DNA of 64,000 nt, taken from the NCBI GenBank assembly GCA_018401495.1, contig JAGYJX010000006.1, positions 124,001 through 188,000 of the forward strand. Direction: 5' to 3'. The DNA comes from Rhodospirillaceae bacterium. GTDB taxonomy: Bacteria; Pseudomonadota; Alphaproteobacteria; Thalassobaculales; Thalassobaculaceae. A model generated the notes under the pieces. It searched no databases. It was not told where the DNA came from and was given only the letters and a program-made list of their open reading frames with translations. Positions within the stretch are counted from its first letter, which is position 1; every line of letters starts with the position of its first letter. Shown here in pieces: positions 32,757 through 42,414 of this stretch. The translations under genes and the position numbers were made by a program.

Positions 32757-33721
32757 CAGATGCGGCGGCAGGTTCGGACGCTATACGTCCAGAATCGGAG
32801 GATACTGTACCTCTCGAAGCACTTCGGTTATCCGCTCGGCGGGGTGCGGATCGCGTATCATCACGTGCAGATGTTGTGCCGCAATGGCTTCGACGCGCGG
32901 ATCCTGCTGATAGAGAGCGGCCGGGAGGCGCATTTTCGGACACCGTCCCCACCGAGCAATTGAACCGCGACTTTGTGCCGCTGAACTCCGATCTCTACGT
33001 CATTCCTGAGCCGTGGGACCATTGGATCGCCCATCTTCGGCGTTTCCCGGCGCGCAAATACGTGTTCTGCCAGAACCACTTCTACCTGTTTCACGGGCTT
33101 TCGCGCTGGCGCAGCTATGAAGAGGCAGGCATCGATACCGTGTTCTGCTGCAGCGAGGTCATCTCGCACTTCCTGACGACCTACATGAAGCAGGCGCGAG
33201 CACGGTCATCCCAAATGCGGATTGACCATGCGCTGTTCCGGCCGCGGAGAAGCGCCGCCAAATCGCCTGCATGCCACGAAAGATGAAGATCGAAGCGCGC
33301 TTTCTGTGTGGTCTGTTTCGCGCCCGGCATCCCACTCTCGCCGATGTGCCCTGGATCGAGATCGCCGACAAGGGCGAGCACGGGTGAGCCGAGATCTCGG
33401 TCACAGCGCCATCTTTCTGGCACTGGGGCGGCTCGAGGGTTCGGGCTGCCGCCGATCGAGGCGATGGCGAGGCAGGTGCCTGACCGTCGGCTTCACCGGC
33501 GACGGTGGACGTTCGTTCGCCACTGCCGAGAACGGCCTTTGGTGCCAGCCGGAGGATTGGATCGGCTGCGTCGAGCGCGCTCGCCGAGGCGCTGCGCGAG
33601 GTTGGATCGGGACGGCGGGAGGGAGCGGGTGGCCGCGGGTCTGGCGACAGCCGGGCAGTACACGTTCGAGCAGATGGAACGGGAACTCGTCGCCTTCTGG
33701 CAATCCGAGATATCAAGATGA
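32753..33721 (+). pseudogene. GT4-like glycosyltransferase, frameshifted
   Basis: ATG 32753 overlaps the HlyD stop. RRILYLSKHFGYPLGGVRIA and YHHVQMLCRNGFDARILLIE form the N-terminal GT-B domain. DLYVIPEPWDHWIAHLRRFP, KYVFCQNHFYLFHGLSRW and DTVFCCSEVISHFLTTYMK follow. In the donor domain ILGHSAIFLALGRLEG-like sequence and FGLPPIEAMARG with the E-x7-E signature are spread over several frames. EQMERELVAFWQSEISR ends at TGA 33719-33721, overlapping the next ATG. About 320 residues. Frame changes near 32795, 32935, 33200, 33255, 33385, 33440, 33480 and 33570. Coupled to secretion genes, it may act on the exported protein. Confidence 0.62.
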
Positions 33722-35005
33722 CGGCGGCACGCAAGGAGATCGACTACGAGGTCGGCCTGCGTCTGGTCTCAAGCTCCTGGGCCGGGAACGCTATGAGGCG
33801 GCAGTGCGCTGGGCCGATCACCTCTGCCGCCACCGCCCCGGCGACCCACGTGCGCACAATCAGGCCGGGATGGCCCGGCAGCGCCAGATCGGTCGGTCGC
33901 CGCCGTCGGGCTTTCAGCGCCGTGGTGCTGCAGCCGGATGTGGCGGAGGTCTGGGCGAACATCGGCAACGCCATGCGCCGCGCCGCGAGACCCCAGGGGC
34001 ATTGGCGGCAGTATCTAAGGGCTGCGACCTGCCGCCCGGAGGTGCCGGGTCCGGTCGACGCTCGGTCTGGGCCTGCTGACGCTGGGCGAGTATCGGCGGG
34101 GCTTCGCCGAGCATGAGCATCGCGCGGAGCGAGAGGTCGCACTGAGCCGTTCGCGACGCCGGCTTCCGACTGTGGGACCGTCAATCACTGCAGGGGAAGC
34201 GCCTGCTGGTCGTCGCCGAGCAGGGGGCGGGCGACACGGTCCAATTCCTCCGGTTCGTCGCGCCACTCGCGGCGCGCGGCGATTGTCTCTGTCGCGTCAT
34301 CGAAGCTCTGGGGCGTCTCGTCAGGACGGCGCCGGGAGTAGCCAATGCGTTACCTCGCTGGCCGATACCACAGCCGGGAGGAGTATGACGGCATCGAACT
34401 GCTGATGAGCCTGCCGGCGTGCCTGGGCGTGGATGTGGATTGTGTCCCAGCACCGGGGCGCTATATCTCGCCCCCCTCCTGCCACCGCGCCGCTGCCGGA
34501 TCGGGGACGTCTCCGGGCTCGGGCTCTGCTGGACCCGGCCCGGCGCATCCTCGCAACAGGCCGCGCCGGATCCCGTTCGCCGAACTTGATCCGCTGCTGG
34601 CGACGACGGGGGTCAGACTTTATGGCCTGCAGATCAGGTTCCGGAAACGCCGATGCGGCAGGCGACGCACGGTATCACCGACCTCGCGCCCGGCATTGCC
34701 GATTTCGCGGCACTGCCGGCGCCATCGACCAGTTGGATCTGATGATCACGATCGACACCTCGGTCGCGCCATCGCGGGGGCCCTCGGCAAGCCGGTCTGG
34801 ACCCTGCTGGCGCGGGCGGCGGACTGGCGCTGGGGGGCGGACGGGGATACTAGCCGCTGGTGGTCCGGGCATGCGGCTCTTCCGCCAGAGCCGCTTGGGA
34901 GAGTGGCGCGACGTGGTGGATCGCGTGGCGGTGGAGCTTGCGGTCGAGGTGGCTGCGCGGGAGAAGGGCAGCCTGACCCGCCAGCTGAGATCCCAGGCTT
35001 TTTGA
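33718..35005 (+). pseudogene. TPR-repeat glycosyltransferase (GT9-like C-terminus), copy 4, frameshifted
   Basis: ATG 33718 overlaps the preceding TGA (MTAARKEIDYEVGLRL). Short TPR part: RYEAAVRWADHLCRHRPGDP, VVLQPDVAEVWANIGNAMRR, LLTLGEYRRGFAEHEHRAER. Family motif LLVVAEQGAGDTVQFLRFVA, and donor site DLMITIDTSVA, LAGALGKPVWTLLARAADWR in joined frames, then RLFRQSRLGEWRDVVDRVAV to TGA at 35005. About 430 residues. It is the most compact copy. Frame changes near 33775, 33880, 33990, 34060, 34150, 34330, 34400, 34500, 34690, 34770 and 34870. Confidence 0.62.
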
Positions 35006-35101
35006 CACCACCCGGCTGCCTGCTCGTGCTGCCCGCCGGGGCGATCGGACGGCAACGAGAGATGACAGTCGGCCGGCTGCGGACTATCGACGGCTTGTCC
35101 C

Positions 35102-36215
35102 GTGGGCATGCGCCCTATACCTGTTCACGTTCCACCGGAGGGCGACGTCTTGAAGGAACTTGCGGAAGTGACCAATACCGCCATCGATCAAGTGGACGTG
35201 CTCGCCGACTGCGCCGACGCCTATGCGCTCGCCAAGCGGTTCGAGGCGCGCAGCGACAAGAGCGTGCATTGGAACGTGTTCCCGGCGGACTTCGCCCGCT
35301 GCTTCGCATTCCGAGACGCTTGGCCGAACCTCCTGCGGAACGGGATCACGTCGGGATTCAACGACGACACGATGACGATTGCCGACCGATGGGCGCGTCG
35401 ACGGCAACACGACTATGCGGATCTGGTGCCGCAGAACGATGGCGATCAGGAATACACCGCCCTCGTGACTGGCTTGTTCCGGTTGTGTGCGGCTCGCTTT
35501 GGCCTGCAATTCGTTGAGGCGGTGCAGAACAACCGCGTGGGATCGCCAAGGCTGGCGCAATTCGCTGCGACGGTCACGAACAATGGACAGCAGAAGGAGC
35601 GCCGGTTCGCCGGCAACTTTCACGACATGACGCTCGTCTACTTCTGCGGGCTGATCTTCAGGACAATGCGCTCGAGCGCCACTGCGCTGCAGCGCTTCCG
35701 GAGCGTCCCACCTTCGTGGAGATCGGCGGCGGATTCGGCGAATTGTCGGCCAAGATGAAGATGATCGAGCCAGAGCTCCGCAGCGTCATCTTCGACCTGC
35801 CGGAGCCCGGCGCGGTCCAGCACTACTTCCTGCGGCACCGCTACCCGCAGGCGAAGGTGTATACGGTGCGCGACTACCAGCGCCTGGGTGTGGGGATCTA
35901 TGACGAGCCGTTCGACTTTCTGCTGCTGCCGCCGGCGCTGATCAAGAGCCTTCCGACAGGGTGGCCGGCGATCAGCGTGAATATCCGCTCGTTTCAGGAA
36001 ATGAACTGGACCTCGGTCGTCGACTATTTTGTGGAGTTGCAGCGGGCCGTCACGACCGGAGGGGTATTCTGCTGCATCAACCGGTTCTCCAAGACGATCG
36101 GCGACCACGAGATAAATTACGACAGGTTTCCGTTCGATGGCCGCTGGCGCACTTGCGCGACGGGAAAGTCCCCTTCCAGACTCACATCCGGGAAGCGATC
36201 TTCGAACGCGCCTGA
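35102..36215 (+). pseudogene. putative sugar O-methyltransferase, frameshifted
   Basis: Open from GTG 35102; a TTG at 35150 preceded by GGAGG is the likelier start. ARCFAFRDAWPNLLRNGITS, FNDDTMTIADRWARRRQHDY and FAGNFHDMTLVYFCGLI form the N-terminal helical part. After frame changes near 35655 and 35705, FVEIGGGFGELSAKMKMIEP is the SAM-binding loop, FDLPEPGAVQHYFLRHRYPQ and FDFLLLPPALIKSLPTGWPA follow. The end AHLRDGKVPFQTHIREAIFE lies in a third frame (change near 36150) and stops at 36213-36215. This layout matches the family annotated 'putative sugar O-methyltransferase' in glycan loci. About 360 residues. Confidence 0.62.
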
Positions 36216-36267
36216 CCCGCATCAGCGGCGCCGGCGCCGGCGCCCGACGCGCGTAAGATCGCCGGAT

Positions 36268-36286
36268 TTCCGGGGCCAACCCGGAA
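36268..36286. terminator. hairpin between convergent genes
   Basis: TTCCGGG (36268-36274), a five-base loop and CCCGGAA (36280-36286) form a perfect seven-base-pair stem in the 117-base gap between a plus-strand and a minus-strand gene. There is no T tract on either side, so terminator function is a guess from position. Confidence 0.3.
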
Positions 36287-36332
36287 GTCCACGGACCCGC
36301 GAGTCCAGGGGGCCGGCCGTGGTGGCGTCCTG

Positions 36333-36814
36333 TCAGCTGAAAGTGTCGATGCCATCGATGGGCGGCAGCAAGGCGCGGGTCGATGCTGGTCGGGGCAACG
36401 TCGAGGGCGGCGTTCATCCGCAGCAGTTCCTCTGCCTGCCTGACGCCCTCCTCGTCGGCGATGACGACGCCTTCGAACTACGCAATGCAGGGCAGCGCCG
36501 CTCTCAGGAAGCGATCGTCAGATCCAGCGGCGTCTCTCCGGGTCGGGGGCAGCATGAACAGGCTGCACATCACGATGCCCTCGATCTCGTCTAGCTTGCG
36601 CAGCATCGAGTACAACTGCACGAAGCATTTGTCGAAGTAGTACTCGCCGACCGACAGTCGGATCTGCGCGCCGCGCCGGGTGATGTAGTCGCGCATGACC
36701 AGGTTCTGCACCGTCGCGGGCATGCGCATGCCTTTGAAAGGACTGATGCGTGACGTAACCCTGGAGGCCGGAGCGCGGTCGGTTGGCGCCCGCCGGCGGC
36801 ACCGCCTCAGCCAT
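36333..36814 (-). pseudogene. sporadic carbohydrate cluster protein, LIC12192 (TIGR04323) family, frameshifted
   Basis: ATG 36814 overlaps the oxygenase stop. LQGYVTHQSF then, after a frame change near 36740, KGMRMPATVQNLVMRDYITR, LSVGEYYFDKCFVQLYSMLR, KLDEIEGIVMCSLFMLPP. These match my recollection of the roughly 130-residue TIGR04323 family, a protein of unknown function that travels with a 2OG-Fe(II) oxygenase in scattered glycan clusters. Frame changes near 36540, 36480 and 36365; the tail appears to be LLPPIDGIDTFS then TGA 36335-36333. Its role is unknown; the fixed pairing suggests the two act on the same sugar. Confidence 0.62.
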
Positions 36815-37635
36815 CGATGGCCTCCGGGGCGCGGAAGTTCATGCCGATCCGGCTCGCCACCTTCAGGGTGACCGGCGTGTAGAACCGGCCAAGGCATTTC
36901 TCGTCGCTGGCTTATACGGCGTGAACAGCCCGGTGAGGGCGGCAGTTCAGCGACCACCGGCTCTCGGTCGTGTCGTTGCGTACATTGCCGTGCAGCAGGA
37001 TCGGCGAAAATATCAGGGTCTGGCCGTACTTGACCGGCACCCAGTGGAATTCGTCACGATAGGCCTCGAACAGGTCAAAGTCGCGACCGCCATCCTTCAG
37101 TGTGCTCATCCGGTGGCGCACCGTCCGGTTGACTTCGGGACGCAGGATGTACATCGCCTTGGTGTCGTGGACGTCCACCAGTGGGGTCCACTGCACCACC
37201 TCGTAAGGCGTCTCGGCCGACCAGACGTCGGCATGCACCGCCAGTGTCGACGTCTCGTCGTTCGGCATCTGGATCGACAGGTTGACCTTGTTCTGCATCG
37301 CCAGTTCGTTGCCGACCAGCCGGTCGATCGCGGACCGCGCGAGCGCCAGATAGCTTGGCCGGCACCAGGCATGGGCGTTCAGGCCGTTGAACACGTGCAG
37401 GCGCAAAGCGTTGATTTCGGAGACGGCGACCCGCTCGTGGATGCGGTTCAGGAAATCGCCGTCATCGGGGGGGATGTCGCATTTCAGGTGCCCGCAGGCC
37501 AGGCGGACGATCGCGTGCCGGATCGCGTCCAGCGCCGGACGATCGTCCACCTCGCGGACCACGTAGCCGTTCGCCAGGGAACTCACGGGTCATCTCGTCT
37601 TCCACCGGATCGGTGAAGCGGTCGGTGAGGCCCAT
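36807..37635 (-). pseudogene. sporadic carbohydrate cluster 2OG-Fe(II) oxygenase (TIGR04324-like), frameshifted
   Basis: Likely start ATG 37635 (MGLTDRFTDPVEDEMTREF), a frame change near 37578, then LANGYVVREVDDRPALDAIR and a long open stretch: EINALRLHVFNGLNAHAWCR, VNLSIQMPNDETSTLAVHAD (H-x-D iron ligands), VVQWTPLVDVHDTKAMYILR, YGQTLIFSPILLHGNVRNDT (distal histidine) and ESRWSLNCR (2OG arginine). After a change near 36945 the end reads FYTPVTLKVASRIGMNFRAP, EAIDG and TGA 36809-36807. About 275 residues. Followed directly by its usual partner, the LIC12192-type gene. Confidence 0.65.
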
Positions 37636-37706
37636 CGGTCGTGTCCGTCAGCGGTTGCGCCAGATCGCCTGAATCTCTAGCGCGGACGGCGGCGGCGGCC
37701 AGGGGC

Positions 37707-37724
37707 GAGCCGCCGAGGCGGCTC
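37707..37724 (-). terminator. perfect 8-bp hairpin at the end of the TPR gene
   Basis: GAGCCGCC (37707-37714), GA, GGCGGCTC (37717-37724) is a perfect inverted repeat starting within the stop codon of the minus-strand TPR gene. No U tract follows on the minus strand; it could slow polymerase or protect the 3' end. Confidence 0.3.
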
Positions 37725-39169
37725 ACCGCAGGCGGTGCGCAGCCTCGGCGATCACCGCCGTCCAGGCGCTTCCACGCTGCCGCAGGATGCTTGAAGCTCG
37801 GATACCAGGGCACACTTTCGCCGGACTCGAACCAGAACCAGAGCGGGTCGCGCTGCATCAGCACGAGGCCAGGCATGCCCCAGTGCACCGGCGAGATGCG
37901 CCACGGTCCCGGAAATCGTGATCGTCAGGTCCAGCGCGGCGATCTGTGCCGCCAGTTCGTCGAGATCATCGCGGATGTCGGGGGCGGGGTTATCGTGCGG
38001 GACCGGACGACGCCCGGCCGCCACCGCCCTGATCTCCTCCGGGTCGGGATCGTACTGCAGGCTGATCCAGGTGCCGGGCGAAGCACGCAGCAGGGGCGCG
38101 AGTTCTTCGAGTGGAATCGACTTACGGCTCGCCGTACGCCGGTTCCCGCTCCGCCACGCCAATCCGATATACGGAGGCGGGCCGAGGGCTGCAAATCGCT
38201 CGCGCCAAAACTCGGTGCGCGCGGGGTCGGCACGGAGCAACGGCTGCGGTTGCGGCGCCAGGACAATGTCGCGCGGCAAGACCGCCGGAAGACGCGCGAT
38301 GGACGATTGCGCGGCCGGGCGCGCGGCGGCAATTCGAGGATCCGGGGGCGGCTGCGCGGGACCACGATGACGTCGCTGCTCGCTGCCACCAGGCGTGCCA
38401 GGCGACCGTCGAACTCAGGACGACCGGACATTCGGCCCGCGCGGCGGCCCGCGCCACCAGCGTAGAGAACAGGATCTCGTCGCCGACGCCGAGACTGCCC
38501 CCAAGCGGCAGCGGTCCGCCGTGCAGCTTTTCACCGTTCCATAGCGGCGCATCGAACAGCCGCTGCGGCGAGTCCCGCCTCCGGATCCAGCCAGCGGGCA
38601 GCGTAGTCGCCGGCGCCCGACCAGTCCCGCCGGCCGAAACAAATCCAACCCCTGGCCCAACGCGCCCGGGCATGCTGTGGATCGATCTGCAAGGCGCGGG
38701 TGATGTCGTCCAGTGCCGCGGTCCTCTGGCCCAACTCGATCCTTGCCATGGCCCGGTTGACAAGGCAGTCAGGTCGTCCGGCGTCTGCGCCAGGACGCTG
38801 TCAAGCAGGCGCAGGGCGGCCGGCGCGTCGCCGGCCTCCTGCTTGAAGCGCGGCGACGATGCGGCGGCTGCCCAGGTCCGGCGTCCGGCAGGGCGGCGGA
38901 CCGGCAATGGCCGGCGGTCGTCCCGGGAGACCGATGCCAGGAGCTCCAGGCCTTGGCATGCGCCGGCGCCAGGACCAGCGCCCGGCGCAGCGGCCACCCA
39001 GTTCCGATGGAGCCGCGCGCTCCGGGGCCAGGCCGAGGCTGTACCAGGGGCGCGGGTCGCCGATTACGGATCGGGTGATGGCGGCGAAGGCGGCGGCGGG
39101 GCGGACCAGGTCCGCGGCGGCGACGGCGGCCCGAGCCTGCCGGTCCAACTCCTCGACGGCCGACGTCAC
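37723..39169 (-). pseudogene. TPR-repeat glycosyltransferase (GT9-like C-terminus), copy 5, frameshifted
   Basis: GTG 39169 overlaps the GT4 stop (VTSAVEELDRQARAAVAAAD). TPR helices include VRPAAAFAAITRSVIGDPRP and RTAALDDITRALQIDPQHAR. Family motif LGVGDEILFSTLVARAAARA (the usual E-Q is replaced by S-L), then PPYIGLAWRSGNRRTASRKS, LEELAPLLRASPGTWISLQY, ALDLTITISGTVAHLAGALG in joined frames, and DPLWFWFESGESVPWYPSFK. The repaired end is RGSAWTAVIAEAAHRLR with TGA 37725-37723. About 480 residues. Frame changes near 39040, 38990, 38870, 38755, 38640, 38590, 38430, 38290, 38120, 37890 and 37790. The only copy on the minus strand. Confidence 0.63.
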
Positions 39170-40448
39170 CGGCGCCTCCGGGGTGCCCCAGGGAAGCCGT
39201 CGGCCGCGGCCGACGAGGAGAAGCTGGGGAGGTTGCGCGACGCCACACGCTCGATGAGCGCGATCTGCTTCGGCAGGCACACGCTCTTCAGGTCGTGGTT
39301 GCGCACCGCGTAGTCGCGGGCGGCGGCGCGGTAGCGCTCATTCGTGTCGGCATCCTCCAGGAGCGAGCAGACCCGCTCCAGGAGCGCCGCTCCGTCGAAA
39401 TAGTCGACCAGCGCGCCGTTGACGCCATCCTCGAGCACTTCCTGCACCGGCGGCGTCGCCGAGCCCACGAGGACAGCATCCGGTCGACATCGACTCAGCA
39501 TCGACCAGGACAGCACGAAGGGATAGGTCAGGTAGGTGTGCACCCGCGAGATCTGCAGGACAGACAGATAGTACTGGTACGGCACGCGTCCGACGAAATG
39601 TACGCGGGTGGGGTCGATCCTGACCTCCGCCAGCAGCTTCTCGCGCCAGTTGCGTGCATCGCCCGGAGGGCCGCCGTAGCTCGTCTCGTCGCCGCCGACG
39701 ATCACCACATGCGCCTTCGGGCGCCGCTTCAGCTAGGTCCGGCAGGGTCCGCATGAAGCGGTCGAAGCCGCGATAGGGCTCCAGGTTGCGCGAGACATAG
39801 GTCACCACCTCGTCGTGGCGCGACAGCGTCGTGCCGTCCGGCAGCACCAGGCTGGCGTTCGGGTCGGGGACGCAAACATCGCTGCGGATCCCGTCATGGA
39901 TCACCGATATCCGCGGCCTGAAGGCAGCCGGATGCTGGGCCCACTGCCAGCGCGTGGGCGTGATCGCCCAGTCGGCGGCCTCGAGACTCAGCAACAGATG
40001 CGAATTCCGTGCGCGTGTCCGGCAGATGACGTCGAGATCATTGAAGCGGGGGTTCCCGAACCCGACATCGGAGCCGTGCCCGCGATAATAGTATTCCGCG
40101 TAGATGAGCAGCGGGACTTCGGGGAACACGTCTTTGATGAACAGCGCTTCGCCCCAACCGGAATGCGCGCAGACGATGTCAGGCCGGAAGCCCTGCTTCT
40201 TCAGTTCCAGCAACTGGCGGACGATCGCCTGACCGTACAGCAACTGTTCGTCCAAGAACTTGACGTAATGGTGCGCGTCGGTCCGCGGCTGACGCGGCGG
40301 GTCGTATTGGACCTTGCGGACGCCAGGGATCGCGACTACCCTTGCGGCGCGTGAGAAAGACCACCTCGTGGGATGGATCCCGACCGTAATGGGCCGCGAG
40401 ATGCGCATACTGCGCCGGCATATTCTGGTGAATAAAGAGAATGCGCAC
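39166..40448 (-). pseudogene. GT4-family glycosyltransferase, two or three frameshifts
   Basis: GTG 40448 (VRILFIHQNMPAQYAHLAAH). After a change near 40350: HHYVKFLDEQLLYGQAIVRQ, FRPDIVCAHSGWGEALFIKD, PLLIYAEYYYRGHGSDVGFG, DWAITPTRWQWAQHPAAFRP, ISVIHDGIRSDVCVPDPNAS, DEVVTYVSRNLEPYRGFDRF. After a change near 39730: HVVIVGGDETSYGGPPGDAR, VHFVGRVPYQYYLSVLQISR, VHTYLTYPFVLSWSMLSRCR. This is a textbook GT4 enzyme of about 425 residues in the lineage that has H-x-Y-L-T-Y-P-F-V-L-S-W-S. It is the least damaged gene in the broken block and marks its right end. Confidence 0.75.
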
Positions 40449-40700
40449 GGACAGTGGTATCCGGGACCGGAGGACGACGGGATGTTTGTGTATCCGCTCA
40501 GGTTCCCCAATGCAATCGAACGGGCGGGCAGCTCGCGTGCTTGCGGGCTGACCGGAGGCGCACGGCAGTAGCGGACAGGCGCGGCCTCGCCCTCGACCGG
40601 TCTGCGGAGCCTGACGCAGGGTTTGGAGGGCTCGTCGCTCGACGCCGCGACAGTGACGCATGGCGTCTCTCGCTTCGTGACGGATGCGAAGCCGGCTGGT

Positions 40701-41774
40701 ATGAAGGCGCACAAACAGCCTTCGTTCGACCCCGCGCTCGCCTTTCGGGATCATGCCACGACCGACGACCGTTACTCCCGCATCCTCGTCACCGGTGGTG
40801 CTGGCTATGTCGGCTCCGTGCTGACGCCGAAGCTGCTCGACGCCGGCTACGAGGTGGTGGTGTTCGACATCCAGTACTTCGGCGACGACACCCTGCCGAA
40901 GCGGAACCCGAAGCTGACCTCGCTGAAGGGCGATCTGCGGGACACCGCGGCGTTCGCCGAGGCGGTGGCCGGCTGCGACGCGGTGATCCACCTCGCCTGC
41001 ATCTCCAACGACCCGAGCTTCATCCTCGATCCCGGCCTGTCGAAGTCGATCAACTACGACTGCTTCGAGCCGATGGTGGTGGCCGCCAAAGCGGCCGGCG
41101 TGAAGCGCTTCGTCTACGCCTCGACCAGTTCGGTCTACGGCGTCTCGGACTCGCCGGACGTCACCGAGGACCACCCGCTGGTGCCGCTGACCGACTACAA
41201 CAAGTTCAAGGGCATGTGCGAGCCGCTGCTGTGGAAGCACATCTCCGACGACTTCGTCGGCGTGACCATCCGGCCGGCGACGGTGTGCGGCTACGGTCCG
41301 CGCATGCGGCTCGACCTGTCGGTCAACATCCTGACCAACCACGCCGTCAACAACGGCAAGATCACGGTGTTCGGCGGCAGCCAGCTGCGCCCCAACATCC
41401 ACATCGAGGACGTCTCCGAGCTGTACGTCATGCTGCTCGGCCTGCCGTCCGAGAAGATCCAGGGCCAGACCTTCAACGCCGGCTACCAGAACATGTCGAT
41501 CTCCGACATCGCCCTGGTGGTGAAGAAGGTGGTCGAGGAGGAGTTCCCGGGGCGGCCGCCGATCGACATCGTCACCACGCCGACCGACGACATCCGCTCC
41601 TACCACGTCAACTCCGACAAGATCCGCAACGCCATCGGCTTCCAGCCGAAGCGGACGGTCGAGGACGCGGTGCGCGGCCTGTGCCAGGCGTTCCGCGACG
41701 GCAAGCTGCCGAACTCGCTGACCGACGACCGGTATTTCAACGTCAAGACCATGCAGAAGCTCTCCGCCGCCTGA
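40701..41774 (+). CDS. NAD-dependent nucleotide-sugar epimerase/dehydratase (extended SDR)
   Basis: Intact 357-residue SDR and the first gene of the clean plus-strand operon. I start at ATG 40701 (MKAHKQPSFDP) although the frame is open from 40623; neither start has a strong ribosome site. NAD-binding GGAGYVG at residues 32-38, STSSVYGV strand, active-site YNKFK (YxxxK) and RPATVCGYGPRMRLDLSVNI of the sugar-binding half are present. ITVFGGSQLRPNIHIEDVSE is typical of epimerases acting on NDP-hexoses or NDP-heptoses. The 250 bases upstream, between divergent genes, should contain the operon promoter, but I found no convincing -10/-35 pair. Substrate specificity cannot be read from sequence. 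Confidence 0.85.
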   Translation: MKAHKQPSFDPALAFRDHATTDDRYSRILVTGGAGYVGSVLTPKLLDAGYEVVVFDIQYFGDDTLPKRNPKLTSLKGDLRDTAAFAEAVAGCDAVIHLACISNDPSFILDPGLSKSINYDCFEPMVVAAKAAGVKRFVYASTSSVYGVSDSPDVTEDHPLVPLTDYNKFKGMCEPLLWKHISDDFVGVTIRPATVCGYGPRMRLDLSVNILTNHAVNNGKITVFGGSQLRPNIHIEDVSELYVMLLGLPSEKIQGQTFNAGYQNMSISDIALVVKKVVEEEFPGRPPIDIVTTPTDDIRSYHVNSDKIRNAIGFQPKRTVEDAVRGLCQAFRDGKLPNSLTDDRYFNVKTMQKLSAA

Positions 41775-41808
41775 TCGGGGCGGATGAACGGGGATAGCCG
41801 GAGGCCCG

Positions 41809-42414
41809 ATGCCGTCGCACGCTGAGACCTACCTGGCCCAGGCGGCCGAGATCTGCCGCACCATCGATCCCGCCGAGGTCGAGGCGATGGTGGCGGCGCT
41901 GGTCGCGCTGCGGGCCCGCGGCGGCCGGCTGTTCATCCTCGGGGTCGGCGGCTCGGCCGCGAATTGCGGCCACGCGGTCAACGACTTCCGCAAGCTGTGC
42001 GGGATCGAGGCCTACGCGCCGACCGACAACGTCGCCGAGCTGACGGCGCGCACCAACGACGAGGGCTGGGAGAGCGTGTTCGCCGGCTGGCTCGAGGTCA
42101 GCCGGGCGAACGACAAGGACGCGGTGCTGATCTTCTCGGTCGGCGGCGGCTCGCGCGAGCGCAACGTCAGCCCGAACCTGGTGCTGGCCCTGGAGTACGC
42201 CAAGCAGCACGGCCTGACGATCCTCGGCATCGTCGGCCGCGACGGCGGCTACACCAAGCAGGTCGGCGACCACGTGCTGGTCATCCCGACCGTCGACCCG
42301 AACCACATCACCCCGCATTCCGAGGCGTTCCAGGCGGTGGTCTGGCACGGCCTGGTCTGCCACCCCGACCTGATGGCGCGCGCCAACCGGTGGGAGGGCC
42401 TGAGCCGGCCGTGA
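41809..42414 (+). CDS. gmhA: SIS-domain sedoheptulose 7-phosphate isomerase-like protein
   Basis: Intact, 201 residues; GGAGG sits five bases before ATG 41809. FILGVGGSAANCGHAVNDFR is the SIS-domain phosphosugar-binding loop as in GmhA (GNGGSAADAQH), IFSVGGGSRERNVSPNLVLA holds the second SIS motif and NHITPHSEAFQAVVWHGLVC the C-terminal helix with the histidine/glutamate positions used by GmhA. The enzyme would convert a ketose phosphate (sedoheptulose 7-phosphate, or an octulose 8-phosphate as for LmbN) to the aldose phosphate. It is coupled by GTGA to the GmhB-like phosphatase and a transaldolase, which could supply its ketose substrate. Confidence 0.82.
   Translation: MPSHAETYLAQAAEICRTIDPAEVEAMVAALVALRARGGRLFILGVGGSAANCGHAVNDFRKLCGIEAYAPTDNVAELTARTNDEGWESVFAGWLEVSRANDKDAVLIFSVGGGSRERNVSPNLVLALEYAKQHGLTILGIVGRDGGYTKQVGDHVLVIPTVDPNHITPHSEAFQAVVWHGLVCHPDLMARANRWEGLSRP

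Noticed and set aside
36225..36245. GCGCCGGCGCCGGCGCC run as a possible regulatory palindrome
   Set aside because: Short low-complexity GC repeat just after a stop codon; no spacing or partner that indicates a binding site.
2209..39169. Programmed ribosomal frameshifting as an explanation for the many frame changes
   Set aside because: Far too many sites, in both directions, without a shared slippery sequence; random indels explain them better.
40449..40700. Small open frames between the divergent GT4 and SDR genes
   Set aside because: They are short, lack ribosome sites and show no recognisable protein; the segment is treated as intergenic, probably containing divergent promoters that I could not define.
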